Shown: positions 33,085 to 44,859 of the stretch, in pieces
Layout of the letters: every line of letters begins with the position of its first letter
Position numbering within the stretch: the first letter of the stretch is position 1
Assembly (NCBI RefSeq): GCF_030867145.1
Contig: NC_134426.1
Location: 8,866,001-8,930,000 of the forward strand
Reading direction: 5' to 3'
Length of the DNA stretch: 64,000 bases
Origin: Opisthocomus hoazin
Lineage: Eukaryota; Chordata; Aves; Opisthocomiformes; Opisthocomidae
Made by a program: the position numbers and the translations under genes
Notes under the pieces: model-generated
What the model was told of the DNA's origin: nothing
The model's input: the letters and a program-made list of their open reading frames with translations, nothing else
Databases searched by the model: none

Positions 33085-36000
33085 AGATCCATGATTGTAC
33101 CATCGAGCGGATGGTTAAACGATGGGTGAGAGAAGATCCAGCAGAGTTTGAGAGGGAATGTTCTCAAGTGGAGACCCTGCTGTGATGTGCTTGGTATTCA
33201 CGCTCAAATCTGCATCCACTGGGTAGAGAAGGGACAGGCCCTAAATCACTGCAGCAGTGGTGTTCAGTCACTGGCCATCAGGCACCAAATCTGTGTGAGA
33301 TGCCCTGGGTGGTGCCTGTCACACAAACAGTCTGAGTGGGATGGGGTTCCTGTATAGGACCTGTGCTGTCCATGTCAGGTGCATGCAGCTGTCCTGGAGA
33401 GCTCTGGCATTTCACATAACACTACAGGCCTGTGTTTGCAAATGAAATGAAGATTCATCTGTCCTGAATGAGGTTAGGCAATGGAGGGATGCACATGAGA
33501 CAAATCCCATCATACTTTTAAGGCCATGTAGAAAATACAGCTCATGGAGAACAGAGACACTTATCTCTCCCTATGCCATAGGACTACATGTCATCATCTG
33601 ATTACATCCTGAGGAAGACTTGAACATAAGGAATAGTTACAGGTTCAGTTGTCTTAAATGTGGACACCTTCTGTCTTTTATGTTGGCCAAAGGCATTTCC
33701 CACCAGCCTGCAGGAAGGTGTCCTCAGATGCTGCCCTGTCTCTATGAACTGCTCCACTAGAGCTTGCAGTTACCAGAATGCATCTTGATCACCTCTGAAA
33801 CCAAACCTGTCACCAGGTGTCTGTGTCTGAACATCTTCCTTCTGCCCTCCACCTCCAAGAATTACCAAGAAAAGGAGCTGCCAAGTAGGAGCCGAACAGG
33901 TGCACATGTGAACTGAGACAAAAGCAATCCCACCTCCTGTGGGTTTTCTGGTGAGCAGGAGACAGATCTGAGACCTCTTCTAGAACTTCAAACCAAGGAT
34001 GAGATAGCTTGAATGACTATGCTGAATCCCTTCCTTCAGCAGGGGTAAAGGAGATCCCTCCCTGTCACTTTCTGGTTGTCCTGTGTAATGATGAGACAAG
34101 GAAAGAAGATTTTTGTTTCTGACTCTTTCTCTGAGAGTAGAAATGCCACTGTTGAAACTAAGTGTCTGTCCCCGGCTGAGGGAGACAACATCAGTGATTG
34201 CTTAGGTCTGTTTCACAGCAAGTTGTCCTGGAGACCAAAGGACACCTCAAGGGAATGTAGAGAGGGTTAAGAAAGTGGTGCCTTGGGCTAGTCCTCTGCT
34301 GCTGAGCTGGGCTGGGCTCCTGGGGTGGAGGGAGCTCACGGCAGCAGGCAGAGCTGCGGAGAGACAGCTCTGTCCAGGAGCAGCTCCTGTGCAAAGCACA
34401 ACAGGGCTGAGGGCACTGCCTGCAGGCAGTGAGGAGAGAGGAGTGAGGCAGAGAGAGGTTAAAGACAGCATGGGGTGAGAGGATGCCGAGAGCTCAGAGG
34501 GGGAGAGAAATCTTTTCAGCCTTTCACACAGTAAGTCTCTGCATGAAGGACAATGTGTCTGCACTTTGTGGAAAGATCTCCTCAAGCTGGCACAACTCCC
34601 TGCCTATGGGATCCACCATGAGGAATATCACAGTTTCTCTGTTGTAGAAGGTGAGGATGTGCTGCAAAGCAGGGACTGCCTGCTGCACCCTCAGAGGGAC
34701 AGGCCATGACAGCTGCCTTCTCCCAGGGAAGACTGCAGGGTTGGGAAGGTGGATGTGCAGCCCGGGCTGCCCCAAGCTGTTCTTCCAAGCAGGGTCTATG
34801 CACCCCAGGGGTTGTGTGCTGGGGCAGGGACTCTGCTGCCTGCTAGGGCCAGCACTCAGCCTGCCCAGGTAGCTCCTTGCAGAGTTGTGAGGAGAAACTA
34901 TGGGTGGAAGGAGAAACCCCCAGGAAGGCAGGGCAGGGTCCTTCTGTGGTTGAGAAATCACCGCATGGGTCAGGGCTGCTCACAGATCCAGATCAGCCCA
35001 GGATATTTACCAGGGGATATGTGAAGTCAAAGGAGGGATGACTATGACAATCTCAAGCCACATGCCTGGTTCCCTCTGAGGAGCACAGGGGCAGAGAGCA
35101 ATGACCTGGCAATGTTGGTGTCTGGAAAGTGCACAGCTAGGTGAAGGTAGCAGTGTCTTGAGTGCCCAGTTGCCTCTGCCTCTTTCATCTAGAGCCTCAC
35201 TGTGTTTCTCCTTCTTGCTCTACTTGTCTGTGTTACTGAAGCTGTTCCCTTGCTCTCTCAGTCAGGCTCTCTGGGGATGGGAGTTTCAGCTGCAGAGTCA
35301 AGCTCTGATCTTGTGGGTCCTCCCGTGCAGGCGAATGAGGTGTGTCAGCTGTGTCTAAGCTGTGGGGCTGTGGGCAGTGAAGTCTGTGAGCCCAGAGAAC
35401 AAGTAATTTTTCCCATAATCTGAATCCACCATTAGGACACATGGCTATGTTCTTCATGTGTCGTTTCAAGATCTGAGCTGTCCTCAAGAATGCAAATCTT
35501 TCTCGTAACACAACCGCGTTATCTGAAAGCCCCAAAGGAGAGGTGCAGAGATGCTATGCCTGACCGAGGAAATGTTCTTGGGTTGGTGAACTGAGCTGCA
35601 GGTGTCCTTGATTAGAAGTGATGTGCTGAGATGTCAGGAAAGGGTGACATGTTAGATGGTCTGCTGTGGATCCCTCTGCTCTCAGCTGTCTGGTGGCTTT
35701 TCAAGATAACGTGGGAGTGCGATCACTCTCCATCTCAGAACAGTGCAAGCCCAGGGCAGCTGGGCAGCCCTGTTCTCCCTGAGTGCAGCTGAAATGCTGA
35801 GGGTTTCTGACATCTGAGAACATTCCCAAGGTGAGATGAGGGGAGCTGTTAAAAAATCACAAACCTTTCAAACTTCCTTCTACTATCTCAGTTCCTTAGG
35901 GCAGGGAGTGCAGGTGCTGGCCAGCCCTTTTGAGTAAGGAGCAGTTTCATCTGACAAACACCCATACAGGTCCCTTCCTCCACCACGCCCGTGAACCCCC

Positions 36001-36220
36001 ATCTGTAGAGCAAGGCTGACTCCTTAACAGCCCGTGGGAAGAGGTCCTTCTCCTCACAGCACAGTCAGGGAGCAGCAACCAGAGATTCAGTCACAGAGCT
36101 GAAGTAAATTCTCACAGAAAGAGAAAAAAAGGTGTGTGTGTAGCAGGGGGAGGGTCTAATAGTAATGACTCACAGAAGAATCACCTGAACTGTCACTGCC
36201 TTTTACTCCTTGGACTGTGT

Positions 36221-36232
36221 TTCTATTTCCAG
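36221..36232 (+). promoter_or_regulatory. 3' splice acceptor before the OR3 coding exon
   Basis: TTCTATTTCCAG ends at 36232, nine bases before the ATG. The tract differs in sequence from those of OR1, OR2 and OR4, and it is closer to the start, so part of the OR3 leader has been replaced. Confidence 0.6.
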
Positions 36233-36241
36233 AGGGACAAA

Positions 36242-37177
36242 ATGTCCAATGGCAGCACTGTCACTGATCTCACGCTCCTGGCATTCGCAGACACGTCGGA
36301 GATGCAGTTCTTGCACTTCTGGCTCTTCCTGGCCATCTACCTGGCTGCCCTCCTCAGCAATGGCCTCATCATCACTGTCATAGCCTGCGACCAACACCTC
36401 CACACCCCCATGTACTACTTCCTCCTCAAACTCTCTGTTCTTGACCTGGCCTCCATCTCTACCACTGTGCCCAAATCCATGGCCAATTCCATCTGGGACT
36501 CCAGGGCCATTTCCTACTTGGGATGTGCTGCCCAGCTTTTTCTGTTTTCCTTCTTGCTCACAGCAGAGTGTTGTCTTCTGACCGTCATGGCCTATGACCG
36601 CTACGTTGCCATCTGCAGACCCCTGCACTACGGGACCCTCCTGGGCAGCAGAGCTTGTGTCCACATGGCAGCAGCTGCCTGGGGCAGTGCTTTGCTCAAT
36701 TCTCTCCTGCACACTGTCAATACATTTTCCATACCGCTCTGCAAGGGCAATGTTGTGGACCAGTTCTTCTGTGAAATCCCACAGATCCTCAAGCTCTCCT
36801 GCTCACACTCCTACCTCAGGGAAGTTGGGCTTCTTGGGGTTAGTGTTTCTTTAGCTTTTGGGTGTTTTGTTTTCATTGTGCTGTCCTGTGTGCAGATCTT
36901 CAGGGCCGTGCTGAGGATCCCCTCTGAGCAGGGACGGCACAAAGCCTTTTCCACGTGCCTCCCTCACCTGGCCGTGGTCTCTCTGTTTAACAGCACTGCA
37001 GTGTTTGCCTACCTGAAGCCTCCTTCCATCTCCTCGCCATCCCTGAACCTGGTAGTGTCATTTCTCTACTCAGTGGTTCCTCCGGCAGTGAACCCCCTCA
37101 TCTACAGCATGAGGAACCAGGAGCTCAAAGATGCCCTGAAGAAGCTCATTCAATCAGGATTCTTTCAGAAGCAATAA
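36242..37177 (+). CDS. Olfactory receptor, family-14-like (OR3 of this cluster)
   Basis: Intact 311-residue seven-transmembrane odorant receptor. Sequon N3-G-S; LHTPMYYFLLKLS at 53-65, with Y and K replacing the F and N of the paralogues; MAYDRYVAIC at 116-125; KAFSTCLPHL at 234-243; PLIYSMRN at 285-292; cysteines 95, 167, 177 and 187 present, plus C216 in TM5 (LSCVQIF, where the others have Y). Another frame-compatible extension upstream begins at a GTG at 36134 and passes through the splice acceptor, so the ATG at 36242 is preferred. Poly(A) signal follows 209 bases after the stop. Likely functional. Confidence 0.94.
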   Translation: MSNGSTVTDLTLLAFADTSEMQFLHFWLFLAIYLAALLSNGLIITVIACDQHLHTPMYYFLLKLSVLDLASISTTVPKSMANSIWDSRAISYLGCAAQLFLFSFLLTAECCLLTVMAYDRYVAICRPLHYGTLLGSRACVHMAAAAWGSALLNSLLHTVNTFSIPLCKGNVVDQFFCEIPQILKLSCSHSYLREVGLLGVSVSLAFGCFVFIVLSCVQIFRAVLRIPSEQGRHKAFSTCLPHLAVVSLFNSTAVFAYLKPPSISSPSLNLVVSFLYSVVPPAVNPLIYSMRNQELKDALKKLIQSGFFQKQ

Positions 37178-38450
37178 GCTCCCCATGTCTCTTCACAAGT
37201 GATTTCCAATGTATCTAGGAGACCTCCTGTTCTTTGGGCATTTTATCTGTGACAATTCTATTTCTCCAGGAATGTCTGCATTCTCCCCACTTCTCCTGAG
37301 GCATGAATGAAGTCTGATGACCCAAGGGTCTTTACACATTGGTGTGGCATGTAGGTACAGGTGGCCTCCCTGTTGAAACCTCTCTAATAAAAGGGGATTT
37401 TGTCAATGCCAGTGTCTGGAGGTTGGGCTCTTTTCTGAAAGCTGAGATCAGGGAGATGCTACATAATTTTCTTCCCAAGGCCGTGCTACTGTGCAAGGGT
37501 TCTCCATGGGATGAGGGGAGGTGGGCATGGGGCGATGTTTGTGAAAATGGCCTGTCCTGTGTCTCCAACGGTGGGTACCCAGTTCCAATGGAAATGGTGA
37601 ATGACAAGTAGGGAACTCCCTGGACAGTCTCCTCGTGGCTTTCAGGTGCCACAACACACCTGCCCTGCAGAGTAGCATTGCCACTTCATGGTCTGGTGGG
37701 GAGCATGGGGAGGGAGAAAGAGAGACCAGACAAGGCCAGCATGGCTGCGGCAGCAGGAGCAGCCTGAGGAGCCCCTTGGCCAGGAGTCTTGTGCTGGGGA
37801 GAGGGGCTGGCTCAGAGGGACATGCAATAGTTTTCAATAAGCATCTCTTAGAGACAAGAGGAGGGGACCGTGGGAGACACTGGTCTCTGTCTCCTCATGC
37901 TGTGGCTGGCCCTCAGCCCTGGGGCTGATGGGGAAGGCTGAGACCTCTCTCTGCTCCCCAGGAGCTCCTGTGCCCTTCATAGGGTCTGGGGCTGTGGGAT
38001 GAGTGTTCAGAGTTCTAAAGCAGCCAATGGAGGGCAATTCTGTGGGGACTATTCTCCTACACTGGGATGGTGAGAATGCAGGGGAGGTGGAGAAAGCTGG
38101 GGAAGGGCTGGCTTGGGCTGGGCAGGAAAGTGTCTGGGAGAGGAAAACACCCATGTAGAGCTCAGCTGTTCCAGTGTGCAGAGTGAGGACACCTAGGAGG
38201 GTGTGCGTGGTGCAGAGCCTGATGACACAGTGAAGGAAGAAAAGCATGAAATGTGCAGAAGAGAGAGGCCTGATCTGTACCGTGTTCCCTGGGCACCCCA
38301 TGGAAGCTGTCCCAGCACATTATTCCCTGACCATCCCCCACACTCCAGCACTTCCCATCTGTGGATAAAAGGGAGAAAATAACATGGAATAGCTCATGGA
38401 TCAAGATAGAGACAGAGAAGTCAGTCACCATTTACTGTCACTGGCAAAGA
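37178..38450 (+). repeat. 3' flank of OR3, segmental duplicate shared with OR1
   Basis: The first 220 bases match the 3' flanks of the other receptors. From 37640 to 38450 the sequence is the inverse of 960-1820 beside OR1 (for example ACACCCATGTAGAGCT at 38147). Open frames on the minus strand (37834-38301) are not maintained in the partner copy. Confidence 0.7.
37386..37391 (+). terminator. Poly(A) signal of OR3 (AATAAA)
   Basis: Canonical hexamer in TCTCTAATAAAAGGGG, aligned with the signal of OR2. Confidence 0.65.
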
Positions 38451-38519
38451 AGAGTTAACCTGGGGAAAGGCAATTTCATTTATTGCCAGTTAAAATAGAC
38501 TTGGATGGTGAGAAATTAT

Positions 38520-38810
38520 GTGTCATGTTTTAACCCCAACAACACTACAAACAATGTCCCATCCCCAGTCTTTTTTCGCCAGCTCAATTTACTCCACCGT
38601 TCCCAATGCTTCAACCCACGGTGACTGTGAGAGGTGCAGGCAGGATGGTGAATGGGGGGTTACTGACAGTGCAGAGCATCTCTGCCACTTTTTCTTCCTC
38701 ACATTTTTTCCATTCTGAAGCACGGGTCCTCTGCACAGGATCCCACTGGATTTCAGGTCACGGCTATGTGTTGTGCATTTCTTCCAATCTTACTTTTCTC
38801 ATTTAAACTC
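38520..38810 (-). repeat. LTR fragment, ERVL-like family
   Basis: Begins TGTCATGTTTTAACCCCAAC, the reverse complement of the 3' end typical of this LTR family, with a TTTACTCCACC region after it. Only the end portion is recognisable. Confidence 0.45.
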
Positions 38811-38822
38811 ACAAAATTGCAG

Positions 38823-39460
38823 ACACGTTGCGTTTGGAAGGGACTTCTGGAGTTCAACTCCCCAGCTCAGGCAAGGTAAGCTAAAGCAGGTTTCTCAGCA
38901 CCTTGTCTAGGTGGGTTTGGTGTACCTCCATGGATGGAGGCTCCGCAACCTCTCTGAGTAACCTGTTCCAGTGTTTGATCACCCTCACAGTGATAAAGTT
39001 TTTTCTGGACTTCAGATGGAATGTCATGTGTTTTTTCTGTGTCCATCACCCCTTGTCGTCTCAGAGGGAACTACTGAGAAGAGTTTGTCTCCCTTGTCTT
39101 CATTCCTTCCCATCAGGTGTTTATACACACTAGTAAGGTCCCTCAGAGCAATTTTTTGCTCCAGACTCAGCAGTCCCAGTTCTCTCAGCCTTTCCCTCTA
39201 TGAAAGACGCTGCTGTCCCTTGACGCACCTTATGGCTTTTTGCTGGACTTGCTTTTTTTAGGTCAACAACTTTATTGAACTAAGAAGCCTAGCACTGGAC
39301 ACATCACTCCAGAGATGTCCTCACCAGTGCTGACTAGAGGGGAAGGGTCACCCCACTCTATCTGCTGGCAATGTTTTTCCTAATGCAGCCCAGGAGGATG
39401 TTGACCTCTTCCAGGAGGGTGCATTGATAATGCCTGCTCAGGTTGCTGTTCTCCGGGACC
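38823..39460 (-). mobile_element. Diverged CR1 LINE fragment
   Basis: Starts near the CR1 3' region (GTTTGGAAGGGACTTCTGGAG) and continues with CTCCGCAACCTCTCTGAGTAACCTGTTCCAGTG-like sequence in pieces, the same order as at 9520-9680. Many indels. About 600 bp of ORF2 end remain. Confidence 0.75.
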
Positions 39461-40169
39461 CAAAGGTCCTTCTCCGAGGTGCTATCTCGCCATTCAGTCT
39501 CCAGCATGATGTGGACAGTGTGGCTGGGTCACATGCTGTCCTCCCCCAGGGACTCCCTCAGTGGCAGCTGATCCATGGAGATCAGCTCCATCTCTCTCAC
39601 AAGTCCCACAGTGCTGCAGAGTCACCTGGGACAGCAAAGCCCGCTCCTGCCAGGGCTGCCCAGCCCAGACCTGTTTCTCTCTGGCCTTGAGGTCTGCAGC
39701 TTTTGCTCTCGTTGTGGGAACCTCATTCTTCATTGTGTTGCCACCTGCCATCCACTCCAGCATGCTCTGCTCTGGAGCAAAGCCTTTCACACAAGGGGTC
39801 ACATCTCTGGGTAAGGTTTCCATGTGTAAATTCTACCCTTGGCGCTGGTGCCACAGCTAAAGAGCTGCAGCCCAGATGTGCATCAAAGCCCATGGCCTGG
39901 GGTGCAGGAAGAGCCATCACAGAGCTGTGACCAGTGGAACAAGAGCTGAGGTGGGGCAGGACAGCTCCCATGGCTCTTGTGGTGGATGGAGATACAACAT
40001 CCTTAGGAGAGACCGTCAGGGGAAATGAGGAATCAGGGATGCGCTGGGTGATTTCAGGGCAGTTCAGATACATGCAGCTCCTCCATGGGACAGGCAACAG
40101 GTTAAGTGGGAGCTGCTGTGTGAGTCGAAGGAGAGGCTAGAAAGAAGGAGACTGTGGTAGGAGTTCTGT
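39461..40169. other. No gene recognised
   Basis: 39590-39800 shares short blocks with the region around 49060-49300 in inverted orientation (GTGTTGCCACCTGCCATCC near 39737; AAAGCCTTTCACACAAGGG near 39779), so it is probably an inverted scrap of receptor upstream flank. No coding call. Confidence 0.4.
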
Positions 40170-40760
40170 GTGCTTTGACCAAACCCAGAAACAGAGCACT
40201 CACAAATTCACTTGCCCACTCTCCCACTACATCCCCAGCAGGGCAGGGAAGAAAATCAGAAGCACAAAATTAAAAAAATTTGAAAAGGAGAAGCAAAAGC
40301 TGAGCGAGCCAGCAAAGCAAAATGAGTAATTCATTCCCTCACTGCCATGGGTAGGCAGTGGTTTAGCCATTGCCAGGAAAGCAGGGCTTCATCATGTGTG
40401 TCAGGGACTCGGGACGACAAACACCATGATCATAAATGTTCCCCCTTCCTCCGTCTTTCCATGAGGTTTTTTTTGGCTAAGCAAGACATCATGTGGAATG
40501 GAATATCCCTTTGGTCATTTAGGGTCAGCTGTCCCAGCTGTGCCCCTGCCAACTTCTTGTGTACCTCCAGCCTACTTGCTGGGCGGGCAGAGTGTGAGGA
40601 AGAGGAAGCTTTCATGCTTTACAGCGACTGCTCAGCAGTGTCTGAAGCGCTGGAGTGTTACCAGTGCTGCTTTAGTTACAAATCCAAAGCTGATCACCAC
40701 ATGGTCTGCTGTGAAGAGAACTAACTGCATCCCAGTCGGATCCAGGGTGAGGAGTTAGCA
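40170..40760 (-). repeat. LTR, ERVL-like family, nearly full length
   Basis: Left end reads TTTGACCAAACCC; the middle is A-rich (40258-40325); the right part holds ATCATGTGGAATGGAATATCCC and ACAAATCCAAAGC. Its right half is the inverse of 1-235. Used here as the reference for the other fragments. Confidence 0.6.
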
Positions 40761-40789
40761 ATGTCATATTTAAATAACCTGAGGAAATC

Positions 40790-41060
40790 TGTGAATCTCA
40801 GCTACTAGCTCTGATGGGGGACTCAGTCTCCTCAGTATTCACTGGCCAAGTGAGACAGCAGGATGCAAACAATCCAGGAGGTTTCTTGTGATCTTTGTGG
40901 AAAAGTTCTTAGCACAGCTCCAAAATGGGCCACAAAGTCTGATGCTCACCTGCACATGATACTGCCAAAAGAGGATGAGCTGGTCAGGGCTGTGAAGACC
41001 AGCATCAGCCTTGGCCATAGCGACCATGAAATTGTGGTCTCTCGGATCCCCAGCTAGGTG
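40790..41060 (+). mobile_element. Old CR1 LINE fragment (endonuclease)
   Basis: Translation of 40930-41055 includes EDELVRAVKTSISLGHSDHEIV, which carries the SDHE box of the CR1 endonuclease. A minus-strand relative is at 48541-48700. The rest is degraded. Confidence 0.55.
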
Positions 41061-42869
41061 GAAGAGAGCAGAAGAGCACAGACCCTGGACATCAAGGAAT
41101 GAGATGTAGGCCTACTGAGCGCACTGGCAAGTGGGATCCCATGCGTGCAGTGTCAGGGCCCTGAGAACATCTGTAGGCCTTCATGGCCCTGACCAGCCTC
41201 AACATGTGTACTGGCCTCCAAACACAGCCATAGACACAGCTTTGCCTGTCCATGGACTTCCTTGACTTGGCCTTGCAGACTCACTTCCCAGCTTCATTCT
41301 TGATCAGATATACAGGGAAATGACACTGTGGACCTCCAAGTGCCAGATTCCAGATGATTCACAGAGGCCTCAGGCCTTTCTGCTTCCTTTCTTCCCACTG
41401 CTTGGTCTGCTTTTGGGAGGAGAGGAACAGGTGAGCTTTCTGGGTGCCAATGATTGAAAGTTGAGGGCACAACCGTCACACGTGAAGTGACCTAAAGGCT
41501 GTGCTAGTTCCAAACTCTCATCTTCAGCTCCTTTCTTTGATGCCTTAAATCTTCCACAAAAGCCCCTTCCGCCTTGTTCTCCTTTTGCAATTAAGTTGCA
41601 GGCACCCAAGGAAGAGCCTTGTTTTCATTTCTGGTATCAGCCTAAAGCATGCCATGGTGAGGAGATCCCAGGAAGCTTGTAGAAGGTGAATGTTTCCAGA
41701 ATCCCAGGAGGCCTGCCATACCAATAGCTGTGTTCAGGGAGCTGCTCAAATGCATCATCTCCATTTCTGTAATGGGCTTTTAGATGCCTGGTTCATGTAT
41801 AAACTCCCCCTGTGGATGCTGATAGTTGCTGCGCAAGCTGCTCTGAACTCAGAGCTGGCCCTGCTTTCAGCTGAGCACTGGATTTGAGATGTCCTTAACT
41901 CCGTTCCAGTCTGAGTATTCCTGTGACATAGAGGCCCTCACCTCCAGCTTAATCCCTTCTTTTAGAGCATGTAGAAAGGCACAGTCATGGAAGTGTTTGG
42001 GGAAGAGACTGTTGGGGGCCTCTAGTGCAGCCTCCAGTCGGGCTGTGACATTGCAGAGCTGAAACATGAAGAGCTCGAAAGGTAGAGATCACAGCAATGC
42101 TCCTCTTAGTCTATTCTTTTTTTCCTAAGGCTCAAGCTAAATCTCCCAAGAGGCACTTTGTGGCTGTTGCTTCTGTCATATCATTGGCCGCTGCAGAAGA
42201 GAGCTTGGCTCTATCATCTCTCCAGGGAGTCATGTGGCCATATCCGTAGGTGTCTCAGGGTCCCCATGGACAGAATTTACAACAGTCCAGCTTTGAAAGT
42301 ACGTGTACTGACGGTCATGCTGAGTCACGGTGTTTCTAATATGACCGTAATTAAGCAGCTGCAGATAAGAAAAGAGTGCCAGTGTTCACGGAGTTCTAAT
42401 CAAGGTAGAAAGCACCATGGTAATCATTGGAGAAAGAAGGGTCCAAACTCAGCAAATGCAATCAGCTCAGTTGGGAAATTGTAAAGGAGACTTGAATTTT
42501 TTCTTTTCTTTTACAATAGAAGGCTAAGTGATGGTTAAAGAGTAGGACTGGAGAGGTGGGAAGAGTGAAAAGGGAATGAAAGGGGAAGCAAAGGAAATCA
42601 TCAGGACTGTTTTGAGGTTACCTGTCAAGCAGCCTTTCATCTGAGCAACACTGCCTGGAGCAGGACAAGAAAGCTGCAGCTGGTCTGGATATACTAACTT
42701 CTGACTTGGTCGTGGGGAGCTTGAGAACTTTCCCTACTGTTCTTAAGAGAAGACCAATAGGGGAAGGAACCCCAACATCATTTAGGTTTCCCATCTCCTT
42801 CATGGGAGTTGAGGAGCTCCATGCTCTGTCTTCATGCTCACATCAGAACCAGCTGTGGAGTCAGATCAT
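41061..42869. other. No gene recognised (1.8 kb)
   Basis: Open frames are at most ~108 codons (42158-42484) and carry no motif I recognise. I saw no receptor homology and no paralogous copy elsewhere in the window. Confidence 0.4.
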
Positions 42870-43250
42870 GTTGCTCAAGGCTTGATTCACTGGTAGCTGG
42901 ATAGCTTCCATAGACAGAGATGGCACAACACCTCTGGAAGACCTGCTGCAATGCTTGGATGCCCTCATGGAGATAAATATTATCCTTATCTTTATCCTGA
43001 ACCTGCCTTAGTTCCACAAGTTACTATTGTCTGTTATCCTCCTGCCAAGCACCACCATGACAAGACTGGCTCCATCTTCCTGAAATCTTCCCCATGGTGA
43101 CAGACAGGTCGCTCTGAAATTCTTGAGACCTTCCATTCTCCAGGCTAAAAAAGGCCCTCACCCTCAGTTTCTCCTCCCAGAAAAGTGCTTCAGCCCCTGA
43201 GCACCTTGGCGGCCGTGCACTGAACTCACTCCCAGCTATCAAGAACTTCC
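42870..43250 (-). mobile_element. Diverged CR1 LINE fragment
   Basis: Order of blocks fits CR1 ORF2 end in reverse: GGATGCCCTCATGGAGATAA near 42957, a CTGAACCTGCC block near 43002, then CATTCTCCAGGCTAAAAAAGGCCC near 43134. Heavily mutated. Confidence 0.55.
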
Positions 43251-43255
43251 CTGCT

Positions 43256-43860
43256 GTGGTGGGTTGACTCTGGCCAATAGCCTAGCAGCCACTCAGTTGC
43301 TCACTCTTTCCTTCCCTTCCCCAGTGCGACAGGCCAGAGAAGAGGAAGAAATAAAGTGTGAAAAGTTTCAGGTCAAGATAATAATACTTTAATAGGAGAA
43401 GAAAAGAGCCTAAAAAGACCTCGCCAAGTGAGAAAAAGACCATCCTTCACCACCTCCCACAAGCAGACTGATGCTCTGTCACTCTCCGAGCAGCAGATTC
43501 CTTGAACACTAAAAACCTCCACATCCTTCTTCCTCTGTCCCAAGTTTTTATTCCTCAGCGTGAGGCCATACAGTATGGAATATCCTTATGGTCAGTTTTG
43601 ATCAGTGGTCCTTGCTGTGTCCCCTCTCAACTTCTTTCCAGCTGCCCACTTACTCACTGGGAGGGAGCAGAATGAGAAACCGAGCAGGCCTTGACACTGG
43701 ACAGACATGGAAGAGCAATAGCCAAGACACTGACGTGGTACGAGCACTGACTTTTCTTGACTCCAGCAGGTGTAGGAAATGGCCGTCCTTCAGGACATCT
43801 GCTTGTCTGGTCCAGAAGAGAAGCCATGCTGGGCTGGCCTTTATATCTTAGGATAGTAAG
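43256..43860 (-). repeat. LTR, ERVL-like family
   Basis: Left end TGTGGTGGGTTGACTCTGGCC has the TG start expected of the reverse-complemented LTR end. Farther right, TATGGAATATCC and GGTCAGTTTTGATCAG match the other fragments. AATAAT/TTTAAT motifs lie at 43380-43390. Confidence 0.55.
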
Positions 43861-43865
43861 ACCTG

Positions 43866-44220
43866 CAGCCCATGGAGGACCACAATGGAGCAGGCTCCTG
43901 GCAGGAACTGCTGCCCATGGAGAAAAGCCCATGCAGGAGCAGGTTTTCTGGCAGGAAAAAGCCCATGAAGGACCAGGTTTTCTGGCAGGGGACCCACGCT
44001 GGAGCAGTCATTCCTGAAGGAGTGTACCCTGTGGAAAGGATCCACTATGGAGCAGTTTGTGGAGAACTTCAGCCGGTGGGAAGGACCCACAATGGAGAAT
44101 TTCAGAAACAGAGAGTTATGAACGGACTGCACCTCCCATTCCACATCCTCCCTATGACACTTTGGTGTTAGCAGTTAAGAGTGAAGTTGAGCTTGGGAAG
44201 AAATGCGTGAGGAGTCAAGG
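43866..44220 (+). repeat. LTR portion with ~45-bp internal repeats
   Basis: Blocks containing CCCATGGAG or CCCATGAAG, a GGAGCAG and a TTTTCTGGCAGG recur at 43870, 43915, 43965 and, less clearly, 44025 and 44075. It continues with GAAGTTGAGCTTGGGAAGAA at 44190. The opposite orientation to the LTR on its left suggests two insertions meeting head to head. Confidence 0.45.
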
Positions 44221-44859
44221 ATAATTCCCTCTGCTGCCCCACAATGCCCCAGTATGTCCCACTGACTTCCAGGTAGGGTATGACTCCTTCACCACTGCTC
44301 TCTCAGCCTGATGGTCCAACTGTTTTTTAACCCTTTCTTTGTAAACCCATCCAGACTGTAATAGCCTAACCTGGGAAAAAGGACATTGAGGGAGACCATG
44401 TCAGAAGGGTCAAAAATGGCATCTACTGTTCTACTGTTCTTTACTCATGCACAAATGCCGATACTTCATCATGACGGTAATCAGGTTTCAGAGGCATGAA
44501 TGACCCATCATCAATCCGTGCTGACTGCTTTCAGACACGTTCTTGTTTTTTAGGTGCACAGAAATGCCAAAGTGACCTTGTACAGCCTGGGGTTCCCTGG
44601 GTTGACTTTCTGAGCTCTTTCAACAACAGGCGCAACATTACCTTGTACTTACTCACAAGAGCCCTCGACCAATGCCAGGAAGCTTTGAAAGGGATATTCC
44701 AAAGAAATGTCGATCTCTCCCTATATCTTCATTACAGCTATTTTACCTGCTAAAAAGTGTATTGAATTTCTCTAAATTTCGTATAATTTCATCTGTCTTG
44801 ACTATTTCTAAAGTAATTTTTGGAAGATGGAGGCTGCCTAGACAAAGGCCCTTTCCATT
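44221..44859. other. No gene recognised
   Basis: Nothing identifiable. A 222-codon open frame (44672-45340) begins here and runs into the duplicated flank; its paralogous stretches at 20500-20960 and 55440-55740 have no such frame, so it is not called. Confidence 0.4.

Larger units (their letters stand above)
30640..36220 (+). repeat. 5' flank of OR3, receptor upstream block
   Basis: Collinear with the OR4 flank: 30660-31637 matches 48590-49490, and 33085-34500 matches 49500-50890. A CR1 (31638-33084) splits the block. 34640-35030 is the inverse of 4600-4960 before OR1. Open frames in it are unstable between copies. A GTGTGTGTGT run lies at 36132-36142 just upstream of the splice acceptor. 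Confidence 0.7.

Noticed and set aside
36134-36241. N-terminal extension of OR3 from a GTG
   Set aside because: The extension runs through the pyrimidine tract and acceptor AG; paralogues begin at the aligned ATG.
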